From Neopestalotiopsis rosae (lineage: Eukaryota; Ascomycota; Sordariomycetes; Amphisphaeriales; Sporocadaceae): a stretch of 64,000 bases of DNA. The stretch's first letter is position 1, and each line of letters starts with the position of its first letter. This document shows, piece by piece, positions 47,834 through 59,286 of this stretch. The stretch is from contig JALGAS010000002.1 in NCBI GenBank assembly GCA_023078685.1, forward strand, positions 2,976,001 to 3,040,000, written 5' to 3'. The notes beneath the pieces are model-generated. The model made no database searches. It worked only from the letters and a program-made list of their open reading frames with translations, and had not been told where the DNA came from. Position numbers and translations under genes: made by a program.

Positions 47834-50005
47834 ATGTTAGTGGTAAGTCACCCTCATCGCACCGCGAAGGTCCTTGCCATGGAAAAAGCTTGATAGAGTC
47901 GTTCTTTTCGACTTTTAAACACCCAAATAATCACTAATGCTAAACTCTTTTGCGACAGACCAAAAATGTTGCAGAACTCTGCGTTCTGCTCATCCAAGAG
48001 CTCTATGGCCAGCTCCCATCGGTACGTAGCAAGTGGCCACCACTTTGGGACGCTGCGTGACTGACCAGCTTCCACTCAGCGCATTTTTGATGTGATGCTG
48101 TCCAAGGGTCGAGCTACCCTGAAGCAACTCGGAGTGCATACATCCATGAACCCACGGCTTGTTCGACACGGCCTTGCTGTCCTGATACAGCAGAACCTCA
48201 TCTTCCACCACACCGACCTTGACACAAACATCACACACTACGATGCGAACACCGAGGCCGCTTATAACCTCGTGAGGATCGGAAAAATCCTTGATGCAGT
48301 CCACCGTGGTTACGGCGAAGAGGCACGAGCCCTGGTACATCAGGTCATGGTCAATGGACACATAGATGTTGCAACACTCATGAAGCACAAATCGGGTGAC
48401 CTGGCCAACGGCGAAGCTCACCAGACCAATGGCCACGTTAACGGTGCCACATCCGAAACCTCTACTACCGACGAGGATGGCCATGATCACTCTCAGCAAA
48501 CCTTTGACACCATAGCTCATCTTATTGCTATTGGTATTCTCGAGCCTCTTAACATGAGGATGCTTCAACCGCCAGATGATGTACGGGTTGAGATTGAGCG
48601 GGAAGTGATGAAGGAATACCCGACCGGCTTGCGCGGCACCAAACAGAAGAACGACTACAATGCAAAGACTGCACAAATCTTTAGAGAGTACATGGACGAA
48701 AGCAAGAGACTTAGGAGAGAATTGGAGCGGGACTATCTTCATCTGGCCCCGGGATCGAAGCGCCGTAAACTTGAAAATGGACATCCGACAGTAAACCGGG
48801 ATGATATCATTGAAGTCAGTCCTAAACTTGATTAGTCTGTCTGGACACCAACTAACTCTAAGATGCAGCCCGATACCATCCTCCACGTCAATTATCAGAA
48901 ATGCATGGTCGAACTCCGAAACCGGAGACTTTCTCACTATGTCGAGGACATGATTGGACCTGTCACCGGCCAAGTCTACGCCGCAATGTTGGCTGCTTTA
49001 AGCAAAAAGCTGCAACACTGCCACCTGAACGCAGAGAGCTCAGAGGGTGATATCCCACAGGCTCCGTCGGTCACCACACTCGAGATCTACGAGTATTTGA
49101 GGCCCTCGGTCGACGTTTTCTCCGGCATTGGAAAGTGTGACCCTGACGCCATAAACACCGAATATGCGGAAAAGATCCAGGCAAATCCACCAGGTGATGA
49201 GGGTGACCAAGACATGGATGGCCTGGCCTTGGGTGCCACCAATGGAGACGTGGAGATGACCAACGGTCACCATCTCAATGGACACCAAGAAAGCGATACA
49301 AAGGTGGTCACTAGCCAGAATGGCACTCGTGACACCAAAGTCAAGTTTGCCGAGCGTGTGCCTACGAAAATGGAGCGCATTCAACAAATGCGCCAACATT
49401 TGCTCATTCTGGCAGAAAGCAACATGGGTTTTGTCAGGCACTGTGGTGCAAGGGATCTTGGTGTATGGACTGTCGATTTTGGGCATTTGATTCCCAAGCT
49501 TCAACTTTTCGAGATTGATGCTCTGATCGAAGAGTCATTTGGCCGACAAGGATTACGTCTAGTCAAGGTCCTCCGAGCCAAAGGCAAGATTGATGACAAG
49601 ACCTTGCCGACGTTCGCTCTCATGAAGAAGAGCGACGTCTATCTCAAGATGGCAGAGATGGAGCTCAAAGGTTATCTGGAGGTCCAAGAAGTGCCACGCG
49701 ACAATAACAGGACGGCCAGCCGAACTTTGTTCTTGTGGTTCTTCGATCAGAAACGAACCATGACACGAGTCGTCAATGACACGTACAAGGCCATGGCACG
49801 TCACTTGCAGCGGCTTGAGGTCGAGCGCCTTAAGAAGAAGAATGTGCTCTCAGTAGTACAGCGCAAGGACGTTCAGGGCATGGAAGAGGAAAAGCTCAGG
49901 GGTGACATCTACAACGAGTACCAACAGTTTCTCGACATTGAGAGCAAGCTCATTGGGCAGATCGGCAGGTTGGACGATCTTGTCAGTCTTTTCCGAGATT
50001 TCTGA
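47834..50005 (+). CDS. RNA polymerase III subunit RPC3/Rpc82
   Basis: Subunit of the Pol III-specific RPC3-RPC6-RPC7 subcomplex used in initiation at tRNA and 5S genes. Predicted 647 aa from exons 47834-47842, 47959-48021, 48080-48814 and 48869-50005. The first coding exon is only nine bases (ATGTTAGTG). Joins give MLVTKNVAELCVLLIQELYG and LPSRIFDVMLSKGRATLKQL, the start of the family's winged-helix repeats. ELRNRRLSHYVEDMIGPVTG and VAERVPTKMERIQ-like sequence (here FAERVPTKMERIQQM) are family landmarks, and the C-terminus RLDDLVSLFRDF is a typical end. An Asn/Gly/His-rich insert lies near residues 150-175. The third intron has two acceptors in frame (48862 or 48868), so Met-Gln may be included or not. 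Confidence 0.92.
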
Positions 50006-50582
50006 GCAAGAATTATTGCTTTATCTTTCCCAGCATCGACATTCCGGTAGAAAAAAGTTATTGCATTTCAGGGCGGCGTTTCGGTCCTCGAGTCTATAGC
50101 ATTGCGGAATAGGCCCTGATCTTGCATTGGGCGGCGTTGATACCACAAGGGTGGCCTCACAGAAAGGCAAAAAAATCAGGATAAGCCTCAAGCTTACATA
50201 AGTTATACCAAACGGAATTAAATTACTACTTTGTAACCAAAATATGGAGTGGCCTGGTTGGCAAGAGAGCTCTGACTCGTGCCATGAGGATAGACTCTGC
50301 TGGGTGACACTGGATGTTGAGGAGGCTGATCTTGATGACGCGATACCCAAGACCGCGATAGCCAGTCTTTGAGAGGACGCAAATGGAATTATCCATCGAG
50401 GTTCAAACATCGAAGAACTCAATGATGCAAATAACAGATACTTTAACATGTTCTCTTGATTCTTCTTGGTCTTGATATCTCGATCTATTTCTTTCTTGGT
50501 TCGACCAGTCAACTGGGAAATGGTCTCGGTTCCAATTGTGTAAAAGTCTTGTAGCAAAATCCGGGCAGCTAGACACACATCT
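50006..50582. other. Convergent 3' intergenic region
   Basis: 577 bases between the 3' ends of RPC3 and the arginine methyltransferase. Both 3' UTRs are expected here; no other feature seen. Confidence 0.6.
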
Positions 50583-52541
50583 TTACCGCATATCCCACGA
50601 TTGCACATGCTTCTTGTCCTGGCCGGCGGCGCCGCAGCTCGTCTTGATGATGAGACCTCTGGGCATGTCCTCGGGGGGCGCAAAGGTGATATCTCCCTCG
50701 AGCACGTCGCCCTTCTTGTAGGCCGACGACTCGCCCTCCTTGTACTTGAACATGAGGAACCCCTGCCGCCAGTGCGTCTCCTTATTGAAGGGCCCCGTGG
50801 TGAAGGCCACCCGGTCCTGGGCCTTCTCCTTGGCCCAGTCGTCGGCCACGGACTCGAGGCCGACGGTCTGGTTGTCCTCGCGGGTCGGGGCGAAGAAGTT
50901 GTCGAACCAGACGAGGAGGCCGTCGACGGCCTCGACGTCCTGGGTGAGCTCGGACCGCCACTTTGATGCGAACGTCAGGTCCTCGGTCTTGATGGTGTAC
51001 AGGTCGAGCAGCTTGAAGCCGGCGGGCTTGCCGCAGACCGTGTCCTTGGGCCAGTGCAGGACGCGGACCTCGTCCCAGATGCCCGACTGCATGGCCTTCA
51101 TGTCGAAGCCGTAGACGTCGCGCCAAAAGTGGACATTGTCCATGACGTACTCGCCGTCGGCCACGGGGGCGACCCACATGTTGCAGCTGCTGGGGACCAG
51201 CAGGCCGTCGGGCTTGAGGTAGCGGTCGCGGGCGTAGAGCACCGAGGGCAGCATGGCCTCGTACAGCAGGCAGTAGCCCATCCACTCGCTGACGATGATG
51301 TCGACCTGGTCCACGGGCAGCGTCACCTCCTCCATCTTGCCCTTGACCAGCGTAATGGTCGACGACAGGCCCGCCGTGATGACGTTCTCGCGCGCCTTGT
51401 CGATGATGTCGCTGGCGTCGACCGAGATGACGCGCGCGGCGCCCGCCTTTGCGCAGAACATGGACAGGATGCCGGTGCCGCAGCCAATGTCGAGCACCGT
51501 CTTGCCGGCAAAGATGTGCTTGTTGTTGTAGATGAAGTCGCGGTACCCCTCGGTACGGACTGCATCCTTGAGCATGGTCTCGTGAATATCTGTCATGTTT
51601 GTGAGCAACTACCAAGTCATAGTGATTTTCATGGTTGGGTATAATCTTTTGACGTACCATTTCCAGCATAGGACTCCCAGTAGTACTTGGAAGTGTCCTC
51701 GGGCTTCTTGGGAACAGGACCCTTGCCTGCGGCCTTTGCGGCTGCAGCCTCGGCCTCCGCGGCCTCGACGCTACCCCATCGCTGGTCGAGGGTTTCAGAG
51801 ACTGTTGCACGGTAGCGCTCGAACTGTGCAGTGATGCGCTGAAGTTCCTCCTGCAGCTCAGTGTTGCGCTTGAGCAGATCGTCCACGGCAGTGCCATCCT
51901 GCGTCTGTACCGGAGTGGCCTCCGGCACAATGTCTGGCAGATCAAAGAGACCAATGATGACGGCGTCGTCGTCCAAAACTGGCTTCAAGTATTGGTCTGA
52001 CTCAATCTCTGATGTCGAAATGTTTTCCGACACGGTTTGGCCGTCATGGACTTGGGAGCGAACTGGTCCAAATTAGCATGTATTATTGGTTGATAGGTCT
52101 ATGTTTGATTTCGTTTGCTCTTTAATCCATTCCCCTTCTCTCTCCATGTCCAGCTCAATACGCAATGGACCAAGAAGTATAGAGGCGCTCCTGCTCTTCT
52201 TGTACGTAACGAGAATCGGATCATATGTGTACAAGTAGAATTTGGGCAAAAAGAGAAAAGAAAAATGACTTACTGTAGTTGACTAGCTTGACACATCCGT
52301 GAAAGTCCAGCTGCAACTTTTGTCGTACGGCCAAAAAGTCAAAGCTGTGCTTTCCCTTGCAGTGCTCCAGCATGGACAGGACGTCTGGGAAGACCTTGTC
52401 GTCGAGCAGTGAGATGACCTGCTGTGTCTCTTCCTCATCCTGCTCGACATCATCCCAACCCTCCTCGTCCTCCTCTCGCGAGTCGGATGAGTCCGAATCG
52501 CTGTAGGGCTCAGTGGCCTTTTCGGGCTTGAGTGGTGCCAT
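50583..52541 (-). CDS. Protein arginine N-methyltransferase 3 (PRMT3/RmtB type)
   Basis: Type I arginine methyltransferase; the PRMT3 group methylates ribosomal protein uS5 (Rps2) in yeasts and animals. Predicted 559 aa from exons 52274-52541, 51658-52062 and 50583-51589, with introns of 211 and 68 nt. The N-terminus is acidic (residues 14-40), followed by a finger-like segment 42-68 in which the CxxC pair is replaced (Ser44, Asp47) while His60 and His65 remain. A coil lies near 150-180. The catalytic domain has motif I VLDIGCGTG (256-264), the double-E loop SEWMGYCLLYE (Glu326, Glu335) and the THW loop in ETHWRQGFLMFK. I chose ATG 52541; an in-frame ATG at 52802 is probably in the leader. 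The catalytic exon is far more GC-rich at third positions than the first two exons. Confidence 0.93.
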
Positions 52542-53170
52542 CTTTTTCAAACTTTTCTTTCTCGTGAAACTGAAAAGAATGAAATTTATTCCTCCGTCCC
52601 GAACAGAGAATGTTGAAGGGCGGTTCGTAGTCGCTCTTTGATTTTTTGGCACAAATTGGGCAATATGCAAAATTGTGGTGGATACCAAATTCTTAAAGCG
52701 AAAACTGAAAACCATGCCGGTCGCATTGCAGAAGTGGATAAATGCATCACTCTGTGTCTTTGCCCGAGTTATTGCAGTAACCGGAGCTACTTTAGTTCTC
52801 AATGTACCTAATCCCTGCCGTAGTATAAAACGTACAGCAGTATAATGATGTGAACCCTCTTCTCTAGGTATGTTTCATATCCTGCACGCGATGCACCTAT
52901 TTGCCGGGGACCGTCTGAATAAAAATTTTATCTATAATTCATGCCGTTTTCGAGTCACTTGCGCCTCATTCCATTGCCATGATGTTCGTCGAACTTCCAT
53001 AATATACATGTTATCCAGAGTCTCGAGGAACGAATTGCATCAATGTCAATCATGTGATGTCAGAGGCAGATTAATGCCTGGGGATACTTCATGTCGCTTC
53101 TTGTACAATGTGGGGGAGCAAAGTTGGTAAAGGTCGAAGTTGGCAATGATCAAACAGTGGTGCTGGCAAT
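52542..53170. other. Intergenic, 0.63 kb
   Basis: PRMT3 promoter and Uso1 3' UTR. No further feature recognised. Confidence 0.6.
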
Positions 53171-56100
53171 TTAGTCAACACCATCATCATCATCTTCTTC
53201 CTCATCCTCATCGTCTTCATCGTCGTCGTCATCCTCCGCGTCCGACACTGTACCACCAAGTTCCTGTACTTGTTTCTGTAAAAGAAGTGAGCAAGCATGC
53301 ACTGTAAAAGTGTTTGCTGAGTTGCGTGAAGGCTTACCTTATATTTCTCAACCCTCTCCTCAAGGTCACCAAAGACCATGAGGAGGTCATCCAGCTCCGT
53401 CTGCGTCGCCACTCTTTCCTCATCCTTTGTCTTGAGTTCAGCATCCTTCTGCTTGACCACGGTATTGATCTCGTCCAGCTGCGCCTTGGCCTTCTGAAGC
53501 TCGTCCTTGGGGGTTTGTGACGCAGCCTTGATCTTAGACAGCTCTTCTTCAGCTTTCTGTGATTGGGATTTTGCTTTTTGCAGTTCTTCTTCGATCGTCT
53601 TGGCTTCGGACGATGCTTTCTGGAGCTTATCTTCAGCCTTTTTGAGTTCGGTTTGCAGCTTCTCCAGAGCGCTATCATGTTGCTGCTTTGACTGAGACCT
53701 GAATTTCTGAAGCTCTTCTTCAGCCTTCTTGAGCTCGGCCTGAACCTTCTCCATAGCGCTATCTTTTTGCTGTTTCGACTGAGACTTGGCCTTTTGAAGT
53801 TCATCTTCGGCCTTCTTGAGTTCGGCTTGCAGCTTCTCCAAAGCACTGTCCTTTTGCTGTTTCGATTGAGATTTGGACTTCTGAAGCTCATCTTGGGCTT
53901 TCTTGAGATCGCCCTTCAGCTTCTCAAGCTCACCGTCCTTCTGCTTCTTTGATTGAGATTTGGCGTTTTGAAGTTCATCCTCGGCCTTCTTGAGATCACC
54001 CTTCAGCTTCTCAAGCTCACCGTCCTTCTGCTTCTTTGATTGAGATTTGGCGTTTTGAAGTTCATCCTCGGCCTTCTTGAGTTGCTCCTTCAGCTTTTCA
54101 ACTTCGTCAGTCTTTTGTTGTTTTGACTGAGTCTTGGCCTTCTTGGACTCGTCCTCGGATTTCTTGAGCTGAGACTTGAATTCCGCGAGATCCTCCAGTG
54201 CTTTCTGAAGCTGGGACTTGGCCTTTTCCAGCTCATCATTCTTTTGCTGTTCCGAATCAGATGTGGCTTTTTGAAGATCGCTCTGGACCTGTTCCAGCTG
54301 AGCTTTGCTCTTCTCCAGTTCGTCAGCGTGCTCCCGCTTGAGATCTGTTCTGATCTGCTCGAGCTTGTCGGCATGCCCCTTTTCGAGCTCTGCCCTAGCC
54401 TTCTCGCTTTGGGATCTTTGCTCCCCTAGCTCGTCAGCATGCTCCTGCTTGAGCTGAGCTAGGGCTTTCGCGAGGTCGTCGGCCAACTTCTTTTCAAGGT
54501 CGGACCTAAGAGTCTTGAGTTCGTCTGCCTTTCCAGCTTCGGCAGTCTCAAGACGGCTGTTGAAGTCGGCCTCGAGCTGTTGAGCACGTGCTTCCAACTG
54601 AGCAGCAGCATTCTTTGCTGATTCTTGTGCCTCGTTCAATTGAGTTTGGAAATCTTGCGCGCGTTTCTCGGCCTCCTTAGCCTTGGCGGTCTCGGCCTCG
54701 AGTTGGGCTCTGGCACTCTCGATTTCCTCTGCATGCGTCTTGGCTGCCTTCATCAAATCCAATTCCAATCGACTGATATTGGCTCGAAGCTCTGCTATTT
54801 CAGCACCAGTACGGCGCTCTTTCCGAGCTGCTTCAGCTTCAGACGTCTTCTTGACGTAATCAAGTTGTCGCTGGATTTCGGCCGTCTTGTTAGTAGCCTG
54901 TTCCTCAGTCGATCTAAGCTGTTCTTCCAGGCGCTGGTTAGCTCTTAGAGCGTCCCCAAACTTCTGCTTTACGTCCTTGTTCTCGGCGTCGAGGGTCTTG
55001 TTCTGGTTTTCCAATTGGTCAACCTTTCGCTGCAGAGCTTTGCTCTCTTGCTCATGTTTGCGCTGGAAAGCTCTTCCTTCGTCGTCGTGCTTCCGCTGCA
55101 AAGCTTTCAAAGATTCTTCGTATTTGCGATCAGAGGATCTGATTGCTTCTTCGTGCTTTCGGTGCAGAGTTTTGACCTCATTTTCATGGTTTCGATGGAG
55201 AGCCTCATTGAGAGATTTGATTCTGTTCAGTTCGCCCACTGTGCTTTCCAGTTGTTGTCCTAGCTGTTTATTGGACGCAGAACCATCCATAAGCGACGAC
55301 TGCCAGTTTTGGTAGTATTCGTCTTGTTTGGCACGTACGGCGTCAAGTTCTGCTCGGAGGTCGTCAACGAGTTGGCGAGAGACGCCCGTCTCTTCACCAT
55401 TCACCACCACAGACGTCTCGATCGCAGGATCCGTATCGATCACTCGAACCACGTGGTTGCAGTGGTCTTTGTAGAATTCGACAAATGTTGCATCGAAAAA
55501 GACTTCCGGAAGCTCTCCAGAGTCGTCCGCCTTTTGAGGGATAACATCGAAATCCCGCATCAACGGATGCTTAAGCAGGTTTCTCAGGGATACTTGGTAG
55601 TTACCCCGGCTCATTCGAGATAGCAGAGCCTCATGCAAGGACGAACGTGGGATGGGAGATTCTCGTGTGGAGTATTCGTAAATGATACCCAACAGCATGG
55701 CGCTTAGGCCACGGACTATAGCATTGCTTTTTGGCTCTTGAACAACCTCGGTAAGACCCTGGAGATGGCTTCCTTCTCCTAAAAAGTCGTCGACGCCTGC
55801 TGGATTGTGCCATAGCCAACCGATAAGAAGCATGAGATATCCGATGACGACACGTTCATCTGCGTCGGTTTTTAGTCCGCTTAGGAGATGGGCCGTAATA
55901 GTTTGTATGCTGGTAACAACCTCCTCGCCACTTTCAGCATCTCCTTCGGTCAAAGACATGGCAAGCGCTTTTGCCTTTGGCTCATTGCCATCATCAGGCT
56001 CATGGAGAAGATGGAACATGACAATGGATGCGAACCAATGGCGATACGGATCGTTGGATGTCGAAGCAGATGGCTGGAGAAGGGTAGTCAGAACGTTTGC

Positions 56101-57399
56101 GGTTTCGTCGCTACCACTGCTATAGCCCTCGATTGCGCGGTGAAGAAAATGCAGTCGAATCTCATCGTGACCATAGAGGTACGCTTTCAAACACTCGCAT
56201 GCAGCCATCCGAAGGTCGAACAGTTGCAATGAAGTTACACTCAATGTGAGATCGAGTAGGGCATCGATCACATACACAAGCGTGACGGAAATACCATTCG
56301 TCTTCCCATTGACACCATTCACATCATTTGGGAGGACACTTGGCACCTGAAGCTGAGCAAAGCCTTCCTGGAGCTCGCGGTTGCCTCTGATGATTTCTGA
56401 GCACACCGTCAACGCTTCCGCGCGTGTCGAAACATCTGCAGCCTGTGCAAAAGCAAGCTGTAAAGCATGGTAGAGAACACCTTGCTGCCAAAAGACCCTC
56501 TGATTTTGCGCCGTCTCCTTTTCACCGGGCGTCAGGAACAGGCGTACGATAGCGAGTAATGCGTAAGTGTTCCGAGATCCTTGCTGCTGGGCCCATTGCG
56601 CCACCTCTTCAGCTTCCTTTCCAGGCTCATACGTGGATTTGAGAAGCTGGGATATGTTGGCCATGTATCCTTCCTCCCGGAAAGTGTATTGATTGGATGG
56701 ATTCAGCCTGAGCAGATTGACGAGCAGCACCAGACAGTCTTCGACGATTCTATCACCTTCGGACAAGCTACCCTCAGCCGCAATAATGGCAAATATCCGT
56801 TGAAAGGCTCCCTGGAAGGCGATGGCTTTCTGAATATCTGGCGAAGTGGGCGTAAGGTAAGTGAGAAGCGAGACAGCCTCGTTCCGAACAGCATCGCGTC
56901 GGTCCTCCAACACAGCAACCAAGCTGGATATGCCTAGTGGTGCTGCAAATACACATGCCTCTGTTCGGTCGGCACGGGCCGATAGTACTGCGGACAGGAG
57001 TTGCAAGGAGTATAAACGCGAGTAAAAGTCGTTTGTTTCGAGAAAGTCGAGAAGCAACGTAACGTTCTCTTGCCTCTGGGTGAATTCGTCGGCTAGCCAA
57101 AGGGCTATGTCTTCCGAAGCTTCTGGACTGTCCGGATTGGGGTCAAACAACATCAGAAGGGTCTCGAGGACTACCTTGACTGTGTCGACATCCTCGCCAT
57201 CTTTAGATAGACTGCCAATCAAGCTTCGCAGGGCGCCAGATGATACAGAAGCAGGATAGTCCTTGGCGAAGCTTCGTAGTCCTAGGATGGCAGCGCGGCG
57301 ATCTTCGAGGAGGGTCGCAGAGTTGAGACGTCCGCTGAGGACCGCGATGGTCTCGCCTACGGACTGCTTCGCCGGCGCATTCGCAATGGTCGAGAACAT
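53171..57399 (-). CDS. USO1: Vesicle tether Uso1/p115
   Basis: Golgi tether for ER-derived COPII vesicles, acting with Rab1/Ypt1 and SNAREs. Predicted 1388 aa from exons 53338-57399 and 53171-53275; the 62-nt intron (GTAAGC..TACAG) joins RVEKYKKQVQELGG. Residues about 1-640 form the armadillo-type globular head (for example RRAAILGLRSFAKDYPASV, FYSRLYSLQLLSAVL, DRIVEDCLVLLVNLLRLNP). From about 683 to 1350 the protein is continuous coiled coil, including a 29-residue tandem repeat (separate entry). The last 25 residues are an acidic Asp/Glu tail ending GVD, typical of p115/Uso1; reading through the intron would replace it with an unrelated basic tail. Divergent from Rat1, 1.2 kb apart. Confidence 0.94.
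53563..54171 (-). repeat. 87-bp (29-residue) tandem repeat in the Uso1 tail
   Basis: About six full units plus a decayed seventh, each 29 residues with a core like LKKAEDELQNAKSQS followed by a basic-acidic K-x-Q-K-D-x-x-[LM]-E-K-[LV] segment. Units start at 54171, 54084, 53997, 53910, 53823, 53736 and 53649. The units starting at 54084 and 53997 are nearly identical in DNA over more than 80 bases, so that duplication is recent; the others have diverged. Confidence 0.9.
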
Positions 57400-58576
57400 G
57401 TTTGCTTATACAGAGTTGGCACTGGTCGTTCGGGGGATCTCGAGGCCATTGGGGGAAGGTCACCGAGTCGTAGTAATTAGGCTTTCGTGGCTCATCACGC
57501 GGGCAAGCGGCAAGAACACAAGCAAAAGTGCCAAGGAACAGAGCTTCAAATAGCTGTCCTCATGGTATCTGACATCTCGTGAAAAGCTTCGGGGCGTTAT
57601 TCGAGGTAAGTCATGTACTTTGGGCATTCATCTGGACAGGTATCGCCTACGCTAGCTTGAAGCAGGGATAGTATGACAGTAGCTGTGGTTATGCAAATAA
57701 GGAGTAACCAATAGACAAAGTGCAGCCAATGTACCTACTCAATACTTTTGCACGTTCTCACAATTAGCATATGTTTGTAGATTTTATGGTACAGTCTTTG
57801 CACTCTTGCAAGAATGACTGCAAACAATTTCTGAAGATATCGCTGCTCGTGCATTGAAGCGCCAAAGAGCACGTCTTGAGAGGCGGCATTGAATCCAAAA
57901 ATTTAGCATACAGACAGCTCTGGAGCTTGCACCAGCTCAACCTTGGAAGCTGAACTTGGACCCTGGATTTTGACATCGGCGTCTACAACCACCGATAACC
58001 GATATCACCTTTCCGCCCGTGGCTAGCGCGACCGTCTTGGAGCGGGCAGCTGCAGGCAACATAGGCAGCCGAGTGCAGCTTTCAAAGTCAGAAAGTTGAG
58101 CGCAGCTAGGACCGAGCTCGCGCCAGACCAAAGAATTCGGAATTTCATATTCATCACCACCCGCGATCGCAAGTGGCCATTTTTTCTGTTCTTTCCTGCT
58201 GGGATCTGTCGCGCCACTTCCACAAATTTCTGTGCGCTACAATTTTTCTGCCAGCGACGGAACATTCCCTTTCTCGTGGTTCATTTTCACTTGAAAGGAA
58301 AGGCTTGCTATTGGCGAAGCACTTGCGCGCAACATTGTCAGCGTCTCGGCTTGACTGACGACACGGCGATTCGATCACGAACATTGCGATTGGGAACGAT
58401 CATCTATATACTTATCACGCTGATGCGCGCACTGTCGCTCGACGTGAATCGTCCTATTACAAGGACTTACCAATACCTACAGCCACCGATACAAAGATAA
58501 ACTGGTCGCTGCCAATAAAACAACCACAACACTTTCGAACATTTTCAGCTGACGGGCTTACGTACCGACCGCAAAG
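57400..58576. other. Bidirectional promoter region USO1/RAT1
   Basis: 1.18 kb between two divergent genes. Several short upstream frames precede the RAT1 ATG, including one beginning at 58423 and ending at 58500, but whether they lie on the transcript is unknown. No RNA gene or repeat was seen. Confidence 0.55.
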
Positions 58577-59254
58577 ATGGGTATTCCCGCAGCTTTCCGA
58601 TGGCTATCCAACAAGTATCCCAAGATTGTATCTCCGGTGATCGAGGATAGGCCCATTGAAATGGATGATGGATCCACGATCCCTGTCGACACGACCAGAC
58701 CCAATCCAAATGGCGAAGAGTTCGACAACCTCTACCTGGATATGAACGGTATTGTTCATCCTTGTTCGCATCCAGAGGATCGCCCAGCGCCCAAGGATGA
58801 GGAGGAGATGATGCTGGAAGTTTTCAAATACACTGACCGTGTTGTGAACATGGTTCGGCCGAGGAAGCTGCTCATGATTGCTATTGGTAAGTTCGCGCTC
58901 TTTCTTCATTTTACCACAATGGTCCTTTACATTTGCTGACTATATAACCAGACGGTGTGGCTCCCCGTGCAAAGATGAACCAACAGCGCTCGAGACGATT
59001 TCGATCTGCGCAGGAGGCCAAGGAGAAAGCAGCCGACAAGGAGGAGCTCTACAAAATGCTCAAGCAACAAAATGGTGGTGTTCTCCCACCAGAGACATTG
59101 GAGTCGATGAACAAGAAGGCATTCGACTCCAACTCCATCACCCCCGGAACACCATTTATGGACATTCTAGCTGGCAGCCTGAGATATTGGTGCGCCTACA
59201 AGCTGAATACCGATCCTGCTTGGGCTAAAATGAAGGTCATCATCTCGGATGCCA

Positions 59255-59286
<32 letters not shown>

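Noticed and set aside
47990..48973. Open frame of 327 codons on the minus strand
   Set aside because: Antisense to RPC3 exons and introns; no family resemblance.
50782..51954. Open frame of 390 codons on the minus strand
   Set aside because: Shifted frame of the PRMT3 gene crossing its intron; Arg/Pro-rich in the GC-rich part, typical of a shadow frame.
58423..58500. Upstream open reading frame controlling RAT1 translation
   Set aside because: The frame exists 77 bases before the RAT1 ATG, but the transcription start is unknown, so it cannot be claimed.
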